From JTS-RE37 sp041744575 (GTDB lineage: Bacteria; Bacteroidota; Bacteroidia; Flavobacteriales; Flavobacteriaceae), in NCBI GenBank assembly GCA_041744575.1, contig JBGTKP010000056.1, positions 1-64,000 on the forward strand: a stretch of 64,000 nt of DNA, written 5' to 3'. Below, piece by piece: positions 1 to 7,386 of the stretch; within the stretch, counting starts at the first letter, position 1; each line of letters begins with the position of its first letter. Position numbers and translations under genes: made by a program. The notes beneath the pieces were generated by a model, which saw only the letters and a list, made by a program, of their open reading frames with translations, had not been told where the DNA came from and did no database searches.

Positions 1-2
1 TA

Positions 3-410
3 AGTTTGGGGGAAGACAGGCCCAGGGTACTGCTGGTAAAAGGTGATTTTATAATTGTTTATTTGGACTCCGAAGGCCTGGTCTTTAAAAATATCACCTC
101 CGGTAAAACGAATACAGTGAAAGATTTGCAGAAGCGAACAAAATATGGCCTTACTTACACCCCGGCACTGGATAGTTATTTTTTATTCGGAGGAACGGAT
201 GAAATGGATATTTTCAGCAATGACTTGTGGCATATTAAAAATGGGTTGGCAACGAAAATTGTGAATGAGGAGGCACCCTCTCCAAGAGCATCCTGCAGGC
301 TGTTGCCTACTGCCAAAGGGTTTATATTATACGGGGGTGTGGAAACCGGAGGCAATTTAAGTAATGAGATGTGGCGGTATGAAGAAGGACAATGGGAGCA
401 AATGGAATAA
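3..410 (+). CDS. Kelch-repeat protein, C-terminal fragment
   Basis: The open frame enters from the left edge (no stop between base 3 and the first possible TTG at 6), so this is the C-terminal part of a longer protein. About 134 residues are visible. Two kelch-type blades can be read: YFLFGGTDEMDIFSNDLW and, about 55 residues later, FILYGGVETGGNLSNEMW, each with the Gly-Gly pair and the Trp at the usual spacing. This predicts a beta-propeller binding or structural module. The ligand cannot be told, and no signal peptide or sorting domain is visible because the N-terminus lies outside the window. The fold is fairly sure; the function is unknown. Confidence 0.6.
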   Translation, partial: SLGEDRPRVLLVKGDFIIVYLDSEGLVFKNITSGKTNTVKDLQKRTKYGLTYTPALDSYFLFGGTDEMDIFSNDLWHIKNGLATKIVNEEAPSPRASCRLLPTAKGFILYGGVETGGNLSNEMWRYEEGQWEQME

Positions 411-624
411 TGAGTTGGAATTGTGCAAATCTCTTCTCAGATATGCCTGCGACGCACCGGACTTTATGTAACTGTAATTTCTGGTACCGGCCTGGCCCTA
501 TTGACGGACGGACTCCCACAGAATTACATTGTGTTTAAAGGGTAAAATTTATTCTGCGGATCGGGAAGTTTGCCGGATTTCATTGCTATTCCGATTGTTC
601 ATTCTTTTTTCAACTATCAGAAAA

Positions 625-1074
625 TTACAAAGCAGTACCATCAAGTGAATTTTCCATATCCAGCAATTGATTTACTTCACACCACAAGGATATTTTAGAT
701 CGGTTTGGAGTAGATACTGCCTCAGAATCGTGGAAAATCTGGTCAAAAAGCAAACGTTTGTGAAGGATCTGCTCCTCAATGTCATCCAGGTCATTGAAAA
801 CCATACTGAAAGTGGAAAACATGCGTGTAATTGCCTTCCCGGTACTTGTGAGGGCTACCTCCCGATGTCTTTTATCTGTAAGGATGCGGCTGTATAACTC
901 CTTGACCTCCTCTTCATCTCCTTCCAGAAGTTGGACAAATCTATGATTGTGGTACAGGAGGCAACCTGTGATTCCATGAGAATTATTGAAGGATTTAGCA
1001 TCAAGCATCATTTTTCTAATGGAAGGCAGATCCAAATTCGGCATGGCACTGGAACGGTATACCAGAGAATACAT
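625..1074 (-). CDS. BLUF-domain blue-light sensor protein
   Basis: A 149-residue protein made almost entirely of a BLUF (blue light using FAD) domain. The flavin-pocket residues known from Slr1694 (Tyr8, Asn32, Gln50, Met93) line up with a constant offset of two as Tyr6, Asn30, Gln48 and Met91. The core motifs LVYRS, GITGCLLY and FVQLLEG are present. The residue at the semi-conserved Trp position (Trp91 of Slr1694, Trp104 of AppA) is Phe89, within TFSMVF. No output domain (EAL, GGDEF, cyclase) is fused, so it belongs to the short stand-alone BLUF class that signals through a partner. It stands alone: the upstream gap is 209 bp and no partner gene lies next to it. The domain call is confident; the partner is unknown. 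Confidence 0.88.
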   Translation of the reverse strand: MYSLVYRSSAMPNLDLPSIRKMMLDAKSFNNSHGITGCLLYHNHRFVQLLEGDEEEVKELYSRILTDKRHREVALTSTGKAITRMFSTFSMVFNDLDDIEEQILHKRLLFDQIFHDSEAVSTPNRSKISLWCEVNQLLDMENSLDGTAL

Positions 1075-1283
1075 ATAAATTCTTGACTAAATAAACTAAA
1101 TTGATGACTAATTTATGGAATAAACCTTCAACCTTATGGGTACAATACCATCTTTAAATAACAAAATCGATTCTCAGATCGGCTAATGTTTATTACTGGA
1201 TTTATAAATCTAACCCTTTCAGGGTGATAAAACTTATCCTGAATAATTTTAGATTTATTTACCGATGATCAAATACAATTTCT

Positions 1284-2414
1284 ATGAATACGAAGTGGAT
1301 GATACTAGGTTGGATGCTGTTCATTATCCTTCCGATGCGGATGAATGCACAGATCCAGCCCCTGACATCAGAGCCTGACGGGGGTAATAAAAAAGCCTCG
1401 GTTTCGGAACAAATTGGGATCGTCAAAATTGAAATTTCTTACAGCCGACCCGGGGTAAAAGGCAGGGAAGGCGCAATCTGGGGTACCCCGGTGGCTCATT
1501 ACGGGCTGGTTGATCTGGGCCACGGGACCACCGTTGCTGCCCCCTGGAGGGCAGGAGCCAATGAAAATACAACGATCAGGTTTTCCCATCCGGTTATGAT
1601 TGAAGGCAAGAAACTCCCGGCAGGCAAATATGGTTTTTCAATTATTAACGGCGAAGAGGAGAGCACTCTGATCTTTTCAAATAATTCAGATTCCTGGGGC
1701 AGCTTTTATTATGAGCCTCAGGCAGACGCCCTGAGGGTGGAGGTTCAACACAAGGCGCTGGAGGAAAGTGTGGAATGGCTCCGCTATGATTTTTTGGAAC
1801 AGACCGGAAATTCTGCAGTGATCGCTCTTTCCTGGGAAAAACGAATGATCCCATTTAAAGTAGAAGTGAACACGAAAAAACTGCAAATTGCTGCCTTTGT
1901 GGAAGATTTTAAAACTACAAGACCTCCGGACGATTATATTCAGGCAGCCAATTACTGCCTAAGACATAACATTGCACTTGATACAGCGCTAGCATGGATG
2001 GACAGGGCCATTTATTTCAGGGTAATGGGCCAAAAAACTTTCAGAACGCTCGGCACCAAGGCGGCGATCCTCTTAAAGCTGGGAAGAACGCAGGAAGCTG
2101 AAGCTCTCATGAAGGAGGCGGTTCCACTCGGTAATGCAATGGATGTACACTTTTATGCCAGAACCCTGTTGACGGCAGGGCAAAAACAAGAAGCATTTAC
2201 CGTGTTTAAATCCAATTATGAAAAGTACCCTGGAGAATTTGTCACGAATGTCGGAATGGGCAGGGCACATTCTGCCTTGAAAGAATTTAAGAAGGCCGGC
2301 ACGTATTTGCGACAGGCCCTTCCGAAGGCTCCGGATAATTTAAATAAAACTTCCGTGGAGCGCATGATACAGGATGTCGATCAAAACCGGGACATCAACG
2401 AGCCCCGGCAATAA
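1284..2414 (+). CDS. DUF2911 domain protein with C-terminal TPR-like region
   Basis: A 376-residue exported protein. Residues 1-22 form a signal peptide (hydrophobic core ending MRMNAQ). Residues about 30-190 match the DUF2911 pattern of Bacteroidota (SYSRPGVKGR, IWG, PWRAGANENTTIRFS, LPAGKYG). The remainder is helical with TPR-like repeats (LGRTQEAEALMKEA, AGQKQEAFTVFKSNYEKYPG, LKEFKKAGTYLRQAL). The biochemical role of the family is not established; it is probably periplasmic. It is a single gene that converges with the SusC remnant 60 bp downstream. The ATG at 1284 directly precedes a normal signal peptide, which supports this start. Confidence 0.8.
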   Translation: MNTKWMILGWMLFIILPMRMNAQIQPLTSEPDGGNKKASVSEQIGIVKIEISYSRPGVKGREGAIWGTPVAHYGLVDLGHGTTVAAPWRAGANENTTIRFSHPVMIEGKKLPAGKYGFSIINGEEESTLIFSNNSDSWGSFYYEPQADALRVEVQHKALEESVEWLRYDFLEQTGNSAVIALSWEKRMIPFKVEVNTKKLQIAAFVEDFKTTRPPDDYIQAANYCLRHNIALDTALAWMDRAIYFRVMGQKTFRTLGTKAAILLKLGRTQEAEALMKEAVPLGNAMDVHFYARTLLTAGQKQEAFTVFKSNYEKYPGEFVTNVGMGRAHSALKEFKKAGTYLRQALPKAPDNLNKTSVERMIQDVDQNRDINEPRQ

Positions 2415-2474
2415 AGCCGGAGCCATCTTACTATACTTACAATTAGGGTATCGCTCATTCATGGCTTCACAAAA

Positions 2475-3065
2475 TTAAAATGCACGCGCAGTCCCCTCGT
2501 TGTTGTCCAGCGCAAACCCGTCTACGACAAACAAAGGGGTACTTCCGGACCTGACACTGCCAACCCCCCGGATAGTGATATTCTGGCCACTACCAGGCTC
2601 TCCACTGGCTCCGGTGACATTTACCCCCGAAACTTTCCCCTGAAGCAATTGTTCTGGAGAGGTAACCACTCCCTGATTAAAATCCTCACTCTTGACAGAC
2701 GTCACCGCTCCGGTGAGGTCCTTTTTGCGTTGCGTACCATAGCCCACAAGTACCACTTCATCCAGTTGGGAAGCGTCCTCGGTGAGCTGAATGATTATAT
2801 TGGTCTGTCCGTCCACCGGCACTTCCCGGGAAGCGTATCCGATGAAGGAAACCTGAAGAACAGCATTGTCACTGGACAGGTTGATCGAGAAATTACCATC
2901 AAAATCGGCGGTGGTACCATTGGAGGTTCCTGCTTCGAGAATAGTAGCCCCTGAGAGGGGAATATTCTGTTCATCGGTAACCGATCCGGTGATGGTAGTC
3001 TGTGCTATGGCAAATTGACCAATTCCAAGCAAGAGTATCAGCATTAAAAAATTAATTTTCTTCAT
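2475..3065 (-). pseudogene. Truncated SusC/RagA-type TonB-linked outer membrane protein
   Basis: From the ATG at 3065 the frame gives a signal peptide (MKKINFLMLILLLGIGQFAIAQ), a CarboxypepD_reg-like domain (GSVTDEQNIPLSGATI ... FIGYASREV), the linker LDEVVLVGYGTQRKKDLTGAV and the first half of the plug (QLLQGKVSGVNV, ITIRGVGSVRSGSTPLFVVDG). It stops after 196 residues, just past the VVDG motif. Complete SusC proteins are about 1000 residues with a 22-strand barrel, so roughly 80% is missing. Only 60 bp separate the stop from the convergent gene at 2414 and hold no barrel sequence, and no SusD follows. A 3' deletion is the simplest reading. A longer frame back to 3161 exists, but the signal peptide fixes the start. 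Three inverted repeats lie immediately upstream. Confidence 0.85.
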
Positions 3066-3083
3066 ATTTCGCTGTTTTAATTG

Positions 3084-3104
3084 GTTATTTGTTAACCAAA
3101 TAAC
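3084..3104. repeat. Perfect inverted repeat upstream of the SusC remnant
   Basis: GTTATTTG and CAAATAAC form 8-bp perfect arms around a 5-base spacer, ending 19 bp before the SusC start at 3065. It could be an operator or a leader hairpin; nothing in the sequence decides which. Confidence 0.7.
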
Positions 3105-3122
3105 AATAAAAAAACGATGTTC

Positions 3123-3137
3123 GGAATTTTTAATTCC
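3123..3137. repeat. Perfect inverted repeat GGAATT-TTT-AATTCC
   Basis: Six-bp perfect arms with a 3-base loop, the middle of three consecutive palindromes ahead of the SusC remnant. Confidence 0.6.
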
Positions 3138-3139
3138 AA

Positions 3140-3167
3140 AAATCAATGCAAAGGTTTGCATTGATTT
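3140..3167. repeat. Near-perfect 28-bp palindrome with 13-bp arms
   Basis: AAATCAATGCAAA and its exact complement TTTGCATTGATTT flank a 2-base centre. On the minus strand the second arm runs into five T residues, so in the SusC transcript it could act as a terminator or attenuator. As DNA it could be a dimeric regulator site. It lies about 75 bp upstream of the SusC ATG. Confidence 0.75.
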
Positions 3168-3303
3168 ACGTCCGGGTAATCGTTATATAATCATTTGGAA
3201 ACCTGTTTTTGAGTTATTTGCATTCAGAAGTCAGAACCAGCAGCCAAAGGGCCGAAAACAGGTAGGAATGAGGGCGGGAAAAGAGTAGTTATTCATTGAA
3301 CGG

Positions 3304-4062
3304 ATGCCAGTGTATCGTAAAAAAGACATTTTACTCGTGTGTTTGTGGGCTGGCATCACTGTATCCTCTGCGCAGGGAGTGCAAGTACATTCGCATAATG
3401 ACTATCTTCAACAGGTACCTTTCTGGCTTGCCTTTTCCAGCGGAACCCAATCTGTGGAAGTTGATATTTATCTGAGAAATGACACCTTATACGCTACCCA
3501 TAGTCTGAACGAGATCCGGGCGGACAGAACGCTGGAAAACCTATATTTGAAACCTATACAGACAGCACAGACGCTGGGGTTTGGCAGCGGGAATCAACTT
3601 CAACTACTTGTCGATATAAAATCGGAAACCCATAGTACCCTTAAAAAGTTGATTTCGGTGATGCAACCATACGAGGCGCATTTTGTGAACGGAACCGTAA
3701 GGGTCGTACTTTCAGGGAACCGGCCGGATACGGATCTTTATCATGAATATCCTCCTTATTTCAGCTTCGACTATCAAAGCCTGGAGCCTCCCAAAAATGC
3801 ATCAGCGTGGGATAAGATTGCGCTGATCAGCCTGGATTTTAAAAAGGTTTCCGACTGGGACGGGACGCGGCGGCTGAAGCCAAAGGAGAAGGCGCAGATA
3901 AAGACCGTTATCGAAAAGGCCCACAGCTATGGAAAGCCGTTCAGGTTCTGGGGCACCCCGGATTCCCGGGATGCCTGGAAGTTGTTTGCCGGTTTAAAAG
4001 TGGACTATATCAATACCGACCTGCCGGCCGCCTGTGCATCTTATTTTAATGCCGGGCGCTGA
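3304..4062 (+). CDS. Glycerophosphodiester phosphodiesterase-like (PI-PLC/GDPD superfamily, AIM6-like) protein
   Basis: A 252-residue exported protein with an N-terminal hydrophobic signal (LLVCLWAGITVSSAQG). A TIM-barrel phosphodiesterase of the PI-PLC-like/GDPD superfamily is suggested by VHSHNDYLQ near the N-terminus, VEVDIYLRND, ATHS, LQLLVDIK, FRFWGTPDSRDAW and VDYINTDLP. The two His residues (in HSHNDY and THS) and the acidic EVD and VDIK residues match the catalytic and metal positions of the superfamily, and it most resembles the short AIM6-type branch. The substrate is unknown; a periplasmic phosphodiester is plausible. It is monocistronic, with 238 bp to the divergent SusC start. 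Confidence 0.72.
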   Translation: MPVYRKKDILLVCLWAGITVSSAQGVQVHSHNDYLQQVPFWLAFSSGTQSVEVDIYLRNDTLYATHSLNEIRADRTLENLYLKPIQTAQTLGFGSGNQLQLLVDIKSETHSTLKKLISVMQPYEAHFVNGTVRVVLSGNRPDTDLYHEYPPYFSFDYQSLEPPKNASAWDKIALISLDFKKVSDWDGTRRLKPKEKAQIKTVIEKAHSYGKPFRFWGTPDSRDAWKLFAGLKVDYINTDLPAACASYFNAGR

Positions 4063-4280
4063 GTATTATCAGAAACAAGGTTTGTTCATACGCCTATTCT
4101 AAAAACTTCCAAATCAGAATCGTAGTTCCCGGGTCGTTCGCTCAGGTATTTTCCTTCCTCCCGAATCATAAGTAGCCTGTCTTTAAAATAAAAGGACCTA
4201 ATTATTTTGCTGTTTCAAAATATAAGATTAGGTTTGTCTAAATATTTTATTAGCCTTTATTGCTATTATATTTAGACTAT

Positions 4281-6581
4281 ATGAAATTAAATGTCTTCCT
4301 TTTTTTTGCAGGAATCATCGTCGGATCGGCGCAGCAAAAGGTTGCCATTTCGGGTACGGTCACTTCTGAAGGCCAGCCGGTACCCTATGCGACGGTATAT
4401 ATTAAAGGAGGGTCTGCAGGTTCTGGCACCGATATAAACGGCAAATATTCTTTTCTGGCATTTCCCGGAAAAATAACGATCGTCGCACAATCGCAGGGGT
4501 ATCGTTCTCAGATAAAAATCCTTAGCCTGGCCTCCGGCAATCCGCTGGAAATTGATTTCGTCCTGCAGGAAGGGAGCGAGGCCCTGGATGAAGTGGTGAT
4601 CACAGGTACACGGACTGAGAAGCGCCGGACTGATTCACCAGTCATTGTCAACCTCATCAGCAGTGAGACGCTTGACAAAGTAGTTGCAGCCAACTTGTCA
4701 GAAGGCCTGCGTTTCCAGCCCGGCTTGCGGGTCGAAACAGATTGCCAGACCTGCAATTATACCCAACTCAGAATGAACGGGCTGCAGGGAGGGTATTCCC
4801 AGATTCTTATCAATGGCCGGCCCATTTTCAGTCCCCTCACCGGGTTGTATGGTCTGGAACAAATTCCCGTAAATATGATAGAGCGCATTGAGGTTGTCCG
4901 GGGAGGGGTATCTGCGCTTTACGGTTCCAGCGCCATTGGGGGAACTGTGAATGTCATCACCAAAATTCCAAGAAACAACAATTATGACCTCAACTATACC
5001 TTTCAAAATCTCGGAGGCGCCAGTGACCATCTTTTAAACGGTAACGCAACGGTTGTAAACCAGGATGATGATGCAGGCGCAACGTTCTTTGTAAGCAAAA
5101 GGGACCGGGAAGCATTCGATTCGAATCAGGATAATTTTTCCGAACTGCCCGAATTGCGTAATAATTCTTTCGGTATGAATGCCTTCTACCTTCCGACAGA
5201 AGATTCAAAATTAGAGCTCAGTCTGAACAGTATCAACGAATACCGGTTTGGCGGAGAGATCGTTGATCTCCCCGCTCACGAGGCAGAACAATCAGAGGAA
5301 CGCACCCACAATGTGCTCATGGGGAATCTGGATTACCAGCTGAACTTCAATAAGAACGGAAGTGCATTGATTCTCTATTACGGCGGACAGCGTACGGACC
5401 GCGACCATTATACGGGGATCATCCCTGATGATCCGGATCAACGACAATTGTTCTTTGCTGACCCTCCCTATGGTACCTCCGAGGTAGTTACCCATCAAAG
5501 CGGTGTACAGTACAATCACAGGGTTGATGATTTTATCGGAGGATCTACCGTCCTTACAGGAGGAGCGGAGTATGTTTATGACGATGTGCTGGATGTAATA
5601 TCAGCCTATAATTACCGAATCGACCAAACCACAAAAAATATGGGCTTTTTTGCCCAGAATGACTGGGATATCAGTTCAGACCTGAATTTCCTCTCCGGCT
5701 TCAGGATCGACCGGCACAATCTGGTAGACAAGGCCATTTTCAGTCCGCGTCTTTCCCTTTTGTACAAACTGAAGCAAACCACACAATTCCGACTGGGATG
5801 GGGAACAGGGTTCCGGGCCCCGCAGGCTTTTGATGCCGACCTGCATATCGCTTTTGCCGGGGGTGGTGTCTCAAGGATCTCACTGGCGGAAAATTTACAG
5901 AAAGAAAGATCCAACAGCTTTACCGCCTCAGTGAATTATGACAAGGCGACCGAGCATTTCATTGCAGGTTTTACCCTGGAAGGCTTTTATACCCATCTTA
6001 AAGATGCTTTTTACCTTTTTCCTCTGGGCCAGGACGAATTCGGAGAACGATTTGAAAAAAGAAACGGGACCGGGGCAACCGTTCGGGGGCTAACCCTGGA
6101 GGGACGCGCAAATTTTGACTACATCCTTCAGTTGGATGCCGGGTATACCCTGCAATCCAGTCTTTTTGAGGATCCTGTAGAAAATATTGAAGGGCTTGAT
6201 CCCAGGAGGGAATTTCTGAGAACCCCAAATGCATATGGCTATGCTACCCTCACCTGTACCCCTTCTAAAAATTGGAGTGCCAGTGCGAATGTCGTCCATA
6301 CAGGCCAGATGGAGATAGCTCATTTCGCCGCTCCGGGAACAGGGCAAAATGTTGATGCCTATTTCACCACTCCGGCCTTCACAGAGTTGAGCCTTCGGGT
6401 AGGCCACACCATAAATATGGAGCAAATAAGCACCGGCATCGAACTGTTCGGGGGTGTAAAAAATATGACGAATGCCTATCAGGATGATTTTGACCTGGGC
6501 AAAAACAGGGACAGTAACTATGTCTATGGGCCATCTGCCCCAAGGACTTTTTTCCTCGGCCTGAAAATTAAATCGATCTAA
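4281..6581 (+). CDS. TonB-dependent outer membrane receptor with CxxC-containing plug
   Basis: A 766-residue receptor from the ATG at 4281. An in-frame start 21 bp earlier would put charged residues before the signal peptide, so 4281 is preferred. Order: signal peptide (MKLNVFLFFAGIIVGSAQ), CarboxypepD_reg-like domain (about 25-105), linker LDEVVITGTRTEKRR, plug (about 115-230; MIERIEVVRGGVSALYGSSA, GGTVNVITK), then a CirA/BtuB-type 22-strand barrel ending FFLGLKIKSI. The plug holds Cys155 and Cys158 in DCQTCNY. It is not a SusC and has no SusD partner. A thioredoxin-like gene starts 3 bp after its stop, so the two are probably cotranscribed. The substrate (siderophore, haem, metal or cofactor) cannot be told. 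Confidence 0.9.
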   Translation: MKLNVFLFFAGIIVGSAQQKVAISGTVTSEGQPVPYATVYIKGGSAGSGTDINGKYSFLAFPGKITIVAQSQGYRSQIKILSLASGNPLEIDFVLQEGSEALDEVVITGTRTEKRRTDSPVIVNLISSETLDKVVAANLSEGLRFQPGLRVETDCQTCNYTQLRMNGLQGGYSQILINGRPIFSPLTGLYGLEQIPVNMIERIEVVRGGVSALYGSSAIGGTVNVITKIPRNNNYDLNYTFQNLGGASDHLLNGNATVVNQDDDAGATFFVSKRDREAFDSNQDNFSELPELRNNSFGMNAFYLPTEDSKLELSLNSINEYRFGGEIVDLPAHEAEQSEERTHNVLMGNLDYQLNFNKNGSALILYYGGQRTDRDHYTGIIPDDPDQRQLFFADPPYGTSEVVTHQSGVQYNHRVDDFIGGSTVLTGGAEYVYDDVLDVISAYNYRIDQTTKNMGFFAQNDWDISSDLNFLSGFRIDRHNLVDKAIFSPRLSLLYKLKQTTQFRLGWGTGFRAPQAFDADLHIAFAGGGVSRISLAENLQKERSNSFTASVNYDKATEHFIAGFTLEGFYTHLKDAFYLFPLGQDEFGERFEKRNGTGATVRGLTLEGRANFDYILQLDAGYTLQSSLFEDPVENIEGLDPRREFLRTPNAYGYATLTCTPSKNWSASANVVHTGQMEIAHFAAPGTGQNVDAYFTTPAFTELSLRVGHTINMEQISTGIELFGGVKNMTNAYQDDFDLGKNRDSNYVYGPSAPRTFFLGLKIKSI

Positions 6582-6584
6582 ACT

Positions 6585-7058
6585 GTGAAAAGCATCTGCC
6601 TCATCTTCATATGGAGTTTACTCGAAGGATACGGCCTCCGTGCACAGACGGATGAAACGGTGCGCTGGATGGATTTTGAACAACTTGAAGATTCCCTGAA
6701 ACACGCACCCAAGAAAGTCTTTATCGACTTTTACGCCGATTGGTGCCAGCCTTGTGTTAAAATGGAGAAGGATGTTTTTACAGATAAAAAGGTCATTGCA
6801 GCTCTAAACAAGGACTACTACGCGGTAAAAATGAATGTCGAAAGCAGAGACACTATTATTTTCGGCGGGCAGATATTCATCAATGAACGTTCAGGAAAAC
6901 GCAATCCGGTACATGAGATTCCCTTACTTATGGCCAGCCGGAAGAGCCGACCATTTTCCCTTCCTGCCCTGGTAATTCTGGATGAGCATTTTGAGGCCAC
7001 TGCAAGGTATTTTCAATTTTTGGGGGTGAAAGAAACCATGGAAATCCTGGAACAATGA
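6585..7058 (+). CDS. Exported thioredoxin-fold protein
   Basis: A 157-residue protein with a GTG start 3 bp after the TonB receptor stop, followed by a hydrophobic signal sequence (MKSICLIFIWSLLEGYG ... RAQ). The thioredoxin-like domain has FIDFYADWCQPCVKMEKDVF with active-site Cys54 and Cys57 (WCQPC). A cis-Pro is probably in the late FSLPALVIL segment. The pattern resembles the thioredoxin_7/DsbD-gamma class, implying a periplasmic thiol reductase. The tight coupling to a receptor whose plug carries CxxC suggests it services that receptor or its ligand (inference). The fold is confident, the substrate unknown. Confidence 0.85.
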   Translation: MKSICLIFIWSLLEGYGLRAQTDETVRWMDFEQLEDSLKHAPKKVFIDFYADWCQPCVKMEKDVFTDKKVIAALNKDYYAVKMNVESRDTIIFGGQIFINERSGKRNPVHEIPLLMASRKSRPFSLPALVILDEHFEATARYFQFLGVKETMEILEQ

Positions 7059-7386
7059 ACCGTACTACCTCCCATGTACGCTGATAAGCGCTTGATGTGA
7101 TGAGGAGTCCGCTTACATTTGCGGGTGATCCACATCTCGTATGTTTTGATCCTTCCGGAATTTCTTATATAATTACGGCTCCTCCAAACAAAACTCTACG
7201 AAATCCAGGGGAGTCAGACCTTAAATACAATCATGTTTTGCCGGCCAGGTATCACTGAAACTACCAGGATTTGTTTTAAGCCTCATAAACGACTCTTATA
7301 TTTGAAAAATGTAAGTTGGGTGGCAGAAAGATCCCTGTACAATCCGAATTATTTCATTTGCCTGACATTCAAAAGGAATTTATACA
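7059..7386. other. 328-bp intergenic region with a promoter
   Basis: No convincing gene. It separates the thioredoxin gene from the ABC exporter. The only supported element is a Bacteroidota-type promoter at 7270-7304. A forward frame over 7233-7526 runs into the exporter in another phase and looks like chance. Confidence 0.6.
7270..7304 (+). promoter_or_regulatory. Bacteroidota-type promoter for the ABC exporter
   Basis: A -33 element TTTG (7270-7273) and an exact -7 element TATATTTG (7297-7304, consensus TAnnTTTG) are separated by 23 bp, the upper end of the accepted spacing. The predicted transcript would start near 7310, about 75 bases before the GTG start of the exporter gene. Confidence 0.5.
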
